Shown one piece after another: positions 1 through 5,445 of a stretch of DNA of 6,154 nt (within the stretch, counting starts at the first letter, position 1; every line of letters starts with the position of its first letter). Source of the DNA: Labilithrix luteola (GTDB taxonomy: Bacteria; Myxococcota_A; Polyangia; Polyangiales; Polyangiaceae); assembly GCA_026225435.1 (NCBI GenBank), contig JAMFST010000512.1:1-6154 (forward strand). Direction: 5' to 3'. Both the position numbers and the translations under genes were made by a program. The notes under the pieces were generated by a model that was not told the DNA's origin, searched no databases, and saw only the letters and a list, made by a program, of their open reading frames with translations.

Positions 1-120
1 TACGCACCGAATTTTACAAAGTTCGCGAGGAAGCTCTTGCGACGCCCACCCTCGTGACTCAAGTTCTCCCTGTCGTCGTCGAACCTACGCCCGCTCCGTT
101 CGAGTCTGTTCCTTACATGA
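1..120. other. Lower-GC segment with no recognisable gene, abutting a broken trpS
   Basis: By hand count G+C is 66 of 120 (55%), against 44 of 60 (73%) in the next 60 bases. The trpS frame is closed here by TGA at 55-57 and TGA at 118-120. None of the three forward translations resembles the N-terminal half of a tryptophanyl-tRNA synthetase. One forward frame is open from position 3, but I recognise nothing in its peptide. I see no intron domain V, intein C-terminus or clear transposon terminal repeat at the 120/121 boundary. The segment could be the edge of an insertion or rearrangement, a short tail of another gene, or a chimeric contig end. I cannot decide among these from the sequence. 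Confidence 0.5.
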
Positions 121-972
121 GGGGAGACTCCGGAGCGCTCGACCCTCGTCGTGCAGAGCGAGGTGCCGGCGATCGCCGAGCTCTCCTGGTACTTCGCCAT
201 GCTCCTTCCCTTCAACCGGGTGATGCGCAACCCGACGCTGAAGACGGAGATCGAGCAGAAGGACCTCGGCGATCACTACAGCTTCGGCTTCCCGCTCTAC
301 GCCGTCGGGCAGTGCGCCGACATCCTCGCGTTCCGGGCGGAGCTGGTCCCGGTCGGAGAAGATCAGGCCGCGCACATCGAGATGTGCCGCGAGGTCGCGC
401 GCCGCTTCAACTGGACGTACGCGGGCGTCGACCCGCAGGCGGAAGACGAGGAGCACCTGGCAAAGGGCGGCGTCTTCCCCATCCCGAAGGCGCTCATCGG
501 ACGCGTCGGCCGCCTCGTCGGAACGGACGGCAAGAACAAGATGTCCAAGAGTCTGAGCAACGCCATCTTCCTCACCGACACGGCCAAGGACATCAAGAAG
601 AAGGTGGGTGCACTTTACACGGGTCGACAGACGATGACCGAGCCGGGTGACACCAACAACTCGCTCTTCCAGTACGTGCGCGCCTTCCTCAAGGATCCGG
701 CGAAGGTCGCCGATCTCGAGGACCGCTACGCGCGCGGAGACAACCTCGGCGACGGTCACGTGAAGGTCGAAGTCGCCGCGGCGATCGACGAGCTCCTCGG
801 TCCGATGCGAGAGCGCCGCGCCGCGCTCGAAGGGGAACGAGGCGACGCACGGGTGCTCGAAATCCTGCGAGCGCACACGGCAAAGGCCAACGCGCTCGCC
901 GAGGAGACGCTCTATCTGGCCAAGCAGGCCATGAAGCTCGACTTCGGCCGCCGTTCCCTGCTCTTCGGCTGA
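121..972 (+). pseudogene. trpS: Tryptophanyl-tRNA synthetase, 5'-truncated (C-terminal two thirds only)
   Basis: TrpRS is the class I aminoacyl-tRNA synthetase that charges tRNA-Trp in the cytoplasm. Homology begins at codon 121 (GETPERSTLVVQ), exactly after an in-frame TGA at 118-120. The first possible start is GTG 151, which lies inside conserved sequence, and no convincing ribosome site precedes it. Counting from GTG 151, visible landmarks are QSEVPAIAELSW (2-13), the FGFPLYAVGQCADI substrate-pocket region (45-58), VPVGEDQ (66-72), the KMSKS ATP-binding loop (130-134) and the C-terminal helical anticodon-binding part. The order and wording resemble the TrpRS II clade known from Deinococcus. 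About 100 N-terminal residues with the HIGH signature and half of the Rossmann fold are missing, so the product could not charge tRNA. I call it a broken gene. An assembly error at the left edge would look identical, in which case the real gene is intact. Family identity is near certain; pseudogene status is moderate. Confidence 0.85.
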
Positions 973-977
973 AGAGC
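960..977 (+). terminator. Possible 7-bp hairpin over the trpS stop codon
   Basis: GCTCTTC (960-966), a 4-nt loop GGCT (967-970) and GAAGAGC (971-977) form a perfect stem that overlaps the TGA at 970-972. No T tract follows, so it is not a classical intrinsic terminator. It may be an RNA 3'-end stabiliser or chance. Confidence 0.25.
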
Positions 978-1050
978 CTCCGGGTCGAAAAATTCCGGCT
1001 CGCGCAGATTTCTTGCGTCACTTACTTGGCCGCCGCTTTCTGGCCATGAT

Positions 1051-1101
1051 GAGTCCCCCATTGCGCCGGGCGTTCGGCGCGATGCGAGCAAGGGGACACT
1101 C
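1051..1101 (+). promoter_or_regulatory. 5' leader stem-loop pairing the Shine-Dalgarno sequence of the ParA gene
   Basis: GTCCCC (1053-1058) is perfectly complementary to GGGGAC (1092-1097). The latter contains most of the Shine-Dalgarno sequence AGGGGA (1091-1096), which lies 5 nt before the ATG at 1102. The pairing can extend to 1051-1052 with 1100-1101 across a 2-nt bulge. Inside it sits a second perfect stem, GCGCCG (1063-1068) with CGGCGC (1075-1080), around a 6-nt loop, with a possible T-G and T-A extension at 1061-1062/1081-1082. Such a fold would hide the ribosome site. It could make translation of the ATPase conditional or low, provided transcription starts upstream of 1051. I found no convincing promoter in 978-1050. 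The complementarity is directly visible; the regulatory role is inference, and GC-rich DNA makes some pairing expected by chance. Confidence 0.4.
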
Positions 1102-2448
1102 ATGGCGGCGATGAACGAGAGCTGCAGCGTTTGCAAGCGTGGATTAGACGTGCAGTTCCGCTACCAGATGGAAGAGCGGGACGGCGGCTTTGCCTTCTTC
1201 TGCTCCCAGGACTGCCACGGCAAGTCCGTGCGCGGCGAGAGCGACGGCGGCGTGGTGTGCGACGGCTGCAGCAAGCGCTTCGTGCCCGAGCTGGTCTCGC
1301 AGATCGTCAAGGTGGGGACTTCGCGCAAGTACGCCTGCTCGACCGAGTGCCGCGAACAGGTCGTCGCCGAAGCGAACGGCGCGCGTCTCGGCCAGATGAG
1401 CGCCTTCTGCGCCCCCGAGGCGGTGCACGCGGCCATCACCGCGCCGAAGCACGAGACCGGCGCGACGGTCGCTCCGCAGCCGAGCCTCCCGGCTTCCAGC
1501 CCGATCACCGCGTCGGCTCCGGTCGTCGCTCCGACGAGCGCGCCCGTCGATGACGGTGCGCTGCAGCCGACCGTCGACTCGATCGCCGCCAGCGTCCGCA
1601 CCCGCAAGGACATGGACGGCCCGCGTCGCCTGGCGATCTTCAACCACAAGGGCGGCACCGGCAAGACGACCACCACGGTGAGCATCGCCGCTGGTCTCGC
1701 CGCGCGCGGCCTCAAGGTGCTCCTCGTCGACACCGACTCGCAGGGGAACGTCGGCGTCTCCTTCGGCGTGAAGGTGGAAAAATCGCTCTACCACGTGCTC
1801 GTCATGGGGCTGAAGCCGAGCGCCGCCGCCATCCCGGTGCGCCCGAACCTCGATCTCATCGCGTCGAACGAGACCCTCGCCGCCGCCGAGCTCTATCTCG
1901 CCGGCCGGCAGAATCGTGACCGCGTCCTGCGCGATCGGCTCAACGCCGTCGCCGCCGACTACGACGTGGTGCTGCTCGACTGCTCGCCGTCGCTGTCGCT
2001 CATGAACCAGAACGCGCTGGTGTTCGCCGAGGGGATCCTCGTGCCGGTCGCCTGCGACTTCCTGTCGCTCGTCGGCGTCCGCCAGGTCATCAAGACGGTG
2101 AAGAACGTCAACTCGCTGCTCCACCACCCGGTGCAGATCTACGGCGTGCTCCCGACGATGTACGACGCGCGCGCCCGCATCTGCCGCGACGCCGTCGACA
2201 CGCTCAAGCAGCACTTCGGCGATCGCTGCTTCGCGCCGGTGCGCATGACCACGAAGCTCAAGGAAGCGCCGGCCAACAGCAAGACCATCTTCGAGTACGC
2301 GCCGGAGTCCAACGCGGCCGAGGACTACGCCGCGGTGGTCGACCGGATCATCCTCGGCGCCGGCGCCGCGAAGAAGAGCGGGACGACCCGCACCGCAGCG
2401 CCCAGCAGCGCGAACGAGTCGGACGACTCGTACGCCGCGACGGCCTGA
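1102..2448 (+). CDS. ParA/Soj-family ATPase with two N-terminal zinc-ribbon modules
   Basis: A 448-residue protein in three parts. Residues 8-38 and 53-83 are two Cys4 modules, each CxxC-x22-CxxxC (C8, C11, C34, C38 and C53, C56, C79, C83), resembling treble-clef MYM/TRASH-type metal-binding fingers. Residues about 84-175 are an Ala/Pro/Thr-rich, probably disordered linker. Residues about 176-420 are a ParA/MinD-type P-loop ATPase: deviant Walker A KGGTGKTT (183-190, signature Lys183), Walker A' VDTDSQGN (D210, D212) and Walker B LLDCSPS (D293). The tail 421-448 is Ser/Ala/Thr-rich. ParA ATPases dimerise on ATP, bind DNA non-specifically and position chromosomes, plasmids or protein clusters, usually with a partner that stimulates hydrolysis. 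The usual family length is about 250-290 residues, so roughly 175 residues are added at the N-terminus. Start ATG 1102 has AGGGGA 5 nt upstream; ATG 1111 is a less likely alternative. An RHH protein follows 89 nt downstream and is the likely partner. The genomic role (chromosome, cluster or other cargo) cannot be read from the sequence. Confidence 0.93.
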   Translation: MAAMNESCSVCKRGLDVQFRYQMEERDGGFAFFCSQDCHGKSVRGESDGGVVCDGCSKRFVPELVSQIVKVGTSRKYACSTECREQVVAEANGARLGQMSAFCAPEAVHAAITAPKHETGATVAPQPSLPASSPITASAPVVAPTSAPVDDGALQPTVDSIAASVRTRKDMDGPRRLAIFNHKGGTGKTTTTVSIAAGLAARGLKVLLVDTDSQGNVGVSFGVKVEKSLYHVLVMGLKPSAAAIPVRPNLDLIASNETLAAAELYLAGRQNRDRVLRDRLNAVAADYDVVLLDCSPSLSLMNQNALVFAEGILVPVACDFLSLVGVRQVIKTVKNVNSLLHHPVQIYGVLPTMYDARARICRDAVDTLKQHFGDRCFAPVRMTTKLKEAPANSKTIFEYAPESNAAEDYAAVVDRIILGAGAAKKSGTTRTAAPSSANESDDSYAATA

Positions 2449-2527
2449 GCGCACGCGAAGTCACTGAACAAAGACGAAGAAGCGACGGGACCCGCCGAGC
2501 TACGCGGCCAGACGTGGCGAGACCAGT

Positions 2528-2532
2528 GGAGG
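2528..2532 (+). promoter_or_regulatory. Shine-Dalgarno site GGAGG fixing the RHH gene start
   Basis: GGAGG lies 5 nt before ATG 2538. The upstream in-frame GTG at 2514 has no comparable site, so this decides the start. The rest of the 89-nt gap after the ParA stop (2449-2537) shows no clear hairpin, terminator or promoter, consistent with co-transcription. Confidence 0.75.
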
Positions 2533-2537
2533 ATTCG

Positions 2538-2873
2538 ATGGCGAACGAGGACGGAACGTACGGAACAGCATCAGGTAGCGAGTCGGGTGCGACCGCGCGC
2601 GTCCTCGACGGCGACGAGGTCGCTGGCGTCCTCTCGGGGTCGTTCTACTCACCCGCGAGCGAGCCCCCGCGCTCGACCACGCGGATGAAGGCGGCGGAGA
2701 AGCCGACCCACTACAAGGTGATCTGCATCTCGATGTACACCAAGGACCTCGAGCGCCTCGACGAGCTGGTCGACGAGCTCAAGTCCCGCGGCATGACCAA
2801 GGCGAACCGCAGCGCGCTCATCCGCACGGCGCTCGATCAGCTCGATCTGGACAAGGTTCCGCGCGGGATGTGA
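2538..2873 (+). CDS. Small ribbon-helix-helix DNA-binding protein, candidate ParA partner
   Basis: A 111-residue protein. Residues 1-57 are Gly/Ser/Asp/Glu-rich and look disordered, with basic residues at R21, R45, R49 and K51. Residues 58-104 fit an RHH (Arc/MetJ/CopG-type) fold: a beta strand YKVICISM (59-66), helix A starting at about 68 ([18 protein letters not shown]), a turn at TKAN (87-90), then helix [13 protein letters not shown] (91-102) with the pattern common in CopG-like proteins. RHH proteins dimerise and insert the paired strand into the DNA major groove, acting as repressors or centromere-binding proteins. The gene follows a ParA ATPase on the same strand, as ParG follows ParF; ParG likewise has a flexible N-terminal tail that stimulates its ATPase and a C-terminal RHH domain. 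The role as partner or autorepressor is inferred from context. A solitary transcription factor is the alternative. Confidence 0.82.
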   Translation: MANEDGTYGTASGSESGATARVLDGDEVAGVLSGSFYSPASEPPRSTTRMKAAEKPTHYKVICISMYTKDLERLDELVDELKSRGMTKANRSALIRTALDQLDLDKVPRGM

Positions 2874-2906
2874 AGGACGGAGCGCGCGCGGCTGCCGGAC
2901 GTCCCG

Positions 2907-3863
2907 TCAGCCCAGCTGCTCCCAGAAATCGGCGAGGTCACCCGGGATGTCCGCATCCACGGTGATCCGCTTCCCCGTGATCGGGTGAGTGAAGGCGAGC
3001 ATGCGGGCGTGGAGCGCGTGCCGCGGCAGCTCGAGGAGCGCCACGTCCTCCGGGGTGAGCTCGCCGTCGACGCCGCGGGCGAAGAGCCCCGCGTCCGGTC
3101 CGTACAGTTTGTCCCCCACGATGGGCGAGCCGAGTGACGCGAGGTGCAGCCGGATCTGGTGCTGCCGCCCGGTCTCGAGATCGCACGTGACCCGCGCGTA
3201 GGTGCGTCCGTCGCGCTCCTTCGTCTCGTGGACGGTGAAGCGGGTGGCCGAGTGGAGCGAGTCGGGGCCCTCGCCGAGCCGCATCTTCACGCGGTAGGGG
3301 TTCTCGGTGTCGAGCTCGACGCGGCACTCGTAGCGGAAGGTGTCGCTCCCGATCGCCGGCCGCGGGTGCCCCCAGGTCAGCGCGTAGTAGGTCTTCTCCA
3401 CGTCGTCGCGCACCTCGAACTGCCGCTTGAGCGCGCGGTCCGACGCGGCGGTCTTGGCGATCATGATGACGCCCGAGGTCTCGCGATCGAGCCGGTGCAC
3501 CAGCGAGAGGAACTCCCCCGGGCGCTCCGCCTTGAGCATGTTGATGAGCGTGTTCTTGTGGTACCGCGCCGACGGGTGCACCGGCAGGTTGGCCGGCTTG
3601 TCGACGGCGAGGAAGTGATCGTCCTCGAAGAGCACCGGGATGACCGTGGGGACGGCGTCCTCGTCCCAGGCGTCGCGCCAGAGCAGCACGTGCTGGAAGG
3701 CGCGCACCCGGTCGTTCGACTTCATGCGCTTGCCGTGCTCGTCGTAGGCCGACAGCTTGATGATGTGCTGGGTCCGCGTGCGGCTGGTGCGGCGCAGCTC
3801 GTGCTGGACGAACACGTCCAGCCGCTGCCCGCTGCTCTCCGGCGGGACACGAAAGACGGTCAC
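2907..3863 (-). CDS. RluA-family RNA pseudouridine synthase
   Basis: The protein isomerises specific uridines to pseudouridine in rRNA or tRNA. With the start used here it has 318 residues. Residues about 12-60 form a diverged S4-like RNA-binding region (GQRLDVFVQHEL, then a stretch ending in RVRAFQHVLLWR). The catalytic domain follows, with VLFEDDHFLAVDKPANLPVHPS (two overlapping pieces, about 77-98), the motif HRLDRETSG (123-131) whose catalytic Asp is D126, and ETGRQHQIRLHL then GSPIVGDKLYG (230-255). The length suits RluA/RluC/RluD-type enzymes, but the sequence alone does not show which uridine is modified, so I give no specific symbol. The minus-strand frame stays open to 4085, but the extra residues are not family-like and overlap glgA. 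GTG at 3863-3861 has GAGGGGG (3875-3869) 5 nt upstream; the adjacent GTG at 3866 is possible but too close. The stop faces the RHH gene stop across 33 nt. Confidence 0.92.
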   Translation of the reverse strand: MTVFRVPPESSGQRLDVFVQHELRRTSRTRTQHIIKLSAYDEHGKRMKSNDRVRAFQHVLLWRDAWDEDAVPTVIPVLFEDDHFLAVDKPANLPVHPSARYHKNTLINMLKAERPGEFLSLVHRLDRETSGVIMIAKTAASDRALKRQFEVRDDVEKTYYALTWGHPRPAIGSDTFRYECRVELDTENPYRVKMRLGEGPDSLHSATRFTVHETKERDGRTYARVTCDLETGRQHQIRLHLASLGSPIVGDKLYGPDAGLFARGVDGELTPEDVALLELPRHALHARMLAFTHPITGKRITVDADIPGDLADFWEQLG

Positions 3864-3868
3864 CACGG

Positions 3869-3875
3869 CCCCCTC
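3869..3875 (-). promoter_or_regulatory. Shine-Dalgarno site GAGGGGG for the pseudouridine synthase
   Basis: Read on the minus strand, GAGGGGG lies 5 nt before GTG 3863 and only 2 nt before GTG 3866. It favours the second GTG as start and argues against the longer open frame. Confidence 0.6.
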
Positions 3876-3900
3876 TTCCACGCCGGGAGGCCGCGGAAAC

Positions 3901-3929
3901 GCATCTTTTTCTCCGCGCAATCGGGTCAA
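3901..3929 (-). promoter_or_regulatory. Weak sigma-70-like promoter candidate for the pseudouridine synthase
   Basis: On the minus strand TTGACC (3929-3924) is a good -35 match. A 17-nt spacer follows, then AGATGC (3906-3901), a poor -10. It lies in the 109-bp divergent gap and would give a leader of about 30 nt before GTG 3863. Only the -35 is persuasive. Confidence 0.25.
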
Positions 3930-3938
3930 GTGCCGCGT

Positions 3939-3961
3939 TTGTAGCGCACTACGTGGTACAA
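3939..3961. repeat. Short inverted repeat in the divergent rluA-type/glgA gap
   Basis: TTGTA (3939-3943) and TACAA (3957-3961) are inverted around 13 nt, ending 11 nt before the glgA ATG. The region is locally AT-richer than its surroundings. It could be a small operator or chance. No strong ribosome site precedes glgA: only GAG directly abuts the ATG. Confidence 0.2.
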
Positions 3962-3972
3962 GCGCGCTCGAG

Positions 3973-5442
3973 ATGGAGATCCTTTTCGCGTCCACCGAGC
4001 TCGCCCCCTTCGTCAAGGTCGGAGGGCTGGCCGACGTGGCAGCCGCCTTGCCCAAGGCGTTGCGGGCCCTGGGCCATCGGGTCACTGTGGTCCTGCCGCG
4101 CTATCCGCTGCTCGAATCGAGCGGTCTTCTGCTGGCCCGCCGGCTCACCCCGCTGCGCTTCACCCTGGGCGACAAGGCCTTCGAGGCCACGCTCTACGAC
4201 GCGCGCCTGGCCTCGCAGGTGGACCTGCTGGTGGTCGATCTTCCCGGCCTGCTCGATCGCGACGGCGTCTACGGCGAGCGCGGGGTCGACTATCCGGACA
4301 ATGCGCTCCGCTTCGCGGCGTTTTCGCGCGCCGTCGCCGAGATCGCCCTCGCCCGCAGCCTCGCGGGCCAGCCGGTCGACATCGTCCACTGCCACGACTG
4401 GCCCACCGCGCTCGTCCCGACGTACCTGCAGGCGCTCGCCCGCACCAACGAGTCGCTCTCCTCCACCCGCACCGTGCTGACGCTGCACAACGTGGCGCAC
4501 CAGGGGATCTTCGAGTCGAGCGTGTTCCCCAGCCTCGGGCTCCCCGCGGCCAGCTTCACGATGGACGGGCTCGAGTTCTACGGGAAGCTCAACTTCCTCA
4601 AGCAGGGGATCATCGCCGCCGACCGGCTCACCACCGTGAGCCCCACCTACGCCCGCGAGATCCAGACGCCGGGCGAGGACGGCCGCGGCGGCCACAAGCT
4701 GGAAGGGGTGCTCGCCAGCAAGAGCCGCCCCATCGTCGGAATCCTCAACGGCGTCGACGCCGGCGTGTGGAACCCGGCGGTCGATCCGGCGCTCGCCGCC
4801 CGCTACGACGCCGAGGACCACAGCCCGCGCGCGCGCTGCCGCGGCGCTCTGCAGAAGGAGCTCGGTCTCCCGCTCGACCCGGCCGCGCCGATCATCGGCA
4901 GCGTCGGTCGACTGGTGCACCAGAAGGGGAGCGATCTGGTCGCCGCCGTGCTGCCGAAGATCCTCCGTCACACCGACGCCCAGGTGGTCATCTGCGGCGA
5001 CGGCGACGAGGCGCTGGTCGCCAAGCTGGAGCAGGCGACGGCCAAGTCGCATGGCCGCGCGATCTTCATCCGCGCCGCTGCCGAGCCGGTCGTGCACCGC
5101 TTGTACGCCGCGGCCGATCTGGTGCTCGTTCCGAGCCGTTTCGAGCCCTGCGGCCTGGTCCAGATGTACGCCCAGCGCTACGGCGCCTTGCCCGTGGCGC
5201 GCGCCACCGGCGGCCTGGTCGACACCGTCGTCGATTGCGACGCGGCGCTCGAGACCGGCACCGGCTTCCTCTTCCAGGAGGACGACGAGAACGCGCTCCT
5301 CGCGGCGGTCGAGCGGGGAATCGCGGCTCGCGCCCACGCACGCTGGCCGTCGCTGGTCCGCCGGGTGATGCGCCTGGACCGCGGCTGGGAACGTCCGGCG
5401 CGGCAGTACGAGCAGCTGTTCCGTCAGATGTCGGTCAGGTAG
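3973..5442 (+). CDS. glgA: Glycogen synthase (ADP-glucose starch/glycogen synthase, GT5)
   Basis: GlgA transfers glucose from ADP-glucose to the non-reducing end of an alpha-1,4-glucan, the chain-elongating step of bacterial glycogen synthesis in the cytoplasm. The product has 489 residues, close to the usual 470-490. N-terminal GT-B half: MEILFASTELAPFVKVGGLADV, in which K15-VGGL is the ADP-glucose-binding loop; HCHDW (139-143); LHNVAHQGIF (171-180). Linker: NGVDAGVWNP (259-268). C-terminal half: GRLVHQKG (312-319, with R313 and K318 in the nucleotide-sugar site), PSRFEPCGL (387-395, catalytic-site Glu391) and TGGLVDTV (412-419). All key residues look intact. ATG 3973 is chosen because the family N-terminus begins exactly there; the in-frame extension upstream to 3757 overlaps the divergent pseudouridine synthase and is not family-like. 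No other glycogen gene is visible nearby, so it appears separate from a classical glg operon, at least on this side. Confidence 0.96.
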   Translation: MEILFASTELAPFVKVGGLADVAAALPKALRALGHRVTVVLPRYPLLESSGLLLARRLTPLRFTLGDKAFEATLYDARLASQVDLLVVDLPGLLDRDGVYGERGVDYPDNALRFAAFSRAVAEIALARSLAGQPVDIVHCHDWPTALVPTYLQALARTNESLSSTRTVLTLHNVAHQGIFESSVFPSLGLPAASFTMDGLEFYGKLNFLKQGIIAADRLTTVSPTYAREIQTPGEDGRGGHKLEGVLASKSRPIVGILNGVDAGVWNPAVDPALAARYDAEDHSPRARCRGALQKELGLPLDPAAPIIGSVGRLVHQKGSDLVAAVLPKILRHTDAQVVICGDGDEALVAKLEQATAKSHGRAIFIRAAAEPVVHRLYAAADLVLVPSRFEPCGLVQMYAQRYGALPVARATGGLVDTVVDCDAALETGTGFLFQEDDENALLAAVERGIAARAHARWPSLVRRVMRLDRGWERPARQYEQLFRQMSVR

Positions 5443-5445
5443 TCG

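Noticed and set aside
54..650. 198-residue plus-strand frame overlapping trpS
   Set aside because: From about 121 it is an out-of-frame reading of trpS, rich in Arg and Pro. Before that it matches nothing I know.
85..876. 263-residue minus-strand frame opposite trpS
   Set aside because: It is the antisense of a clear synthetase reading frame and shows no recognisable domain.
978..1050. Sigma-70 promoter for the ParA gene using TTGCGT (1013-1018)
   Set aside because: No acceptable -10 hexamer lies at a 16-18 nt spacing; CATGAT at 1045-1050 fits only with a poor -35.
1144..2454. 436-residue minus-strand frame opposite the ParA gene
   Set aside because: It is a shadow of the strongly biased codons of the ATPase, with low-complexity Arg/Val/Asp/His composition and no domain.
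2514..2537. GTG 2514 as the start of the RHH gene
   Set aside because: It has no ribosome site, whereas ATG 2538 has GGAGG at 5 nt.
2874..2906. Terminator between the RHH gene and the pseudouridine synthase
   Set aside because: Only 5-bp arms (GACGG/CCGTC or GGACG/CGTCC) around long loops and a GGACGTCC palindrome, with no T tract on either strand.
3944..3961. Chromosomal parS-like site near the CTACGTGG sequence
   Set aside because: It does not match the ParB parS palindrome TGTTTCACGTGAAACA beyond a few central bases, and no ParB gene is present.
3757..3972. N-terminal extension of glgA to 3757
   Set aside because: It overlaps the pseudouridine synthase antisense, and the canonical GlgA N-terminus begins exactly at ATG 3973.
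3864..4085. N-terminal extension of the pseudouridine synthase to an ATG at 4085 (392 residues)
   Set aside because: It runs into the glgA coding region, the extra residues are not family-like, and GTG 3863 has a well-placed Shine-Dalgarno sequence.
3949..5337. 462-residue minus-strand frame opposite glgA
   Set aside because: Same shadow effect; glgA on the plus strand has every family motif intact.
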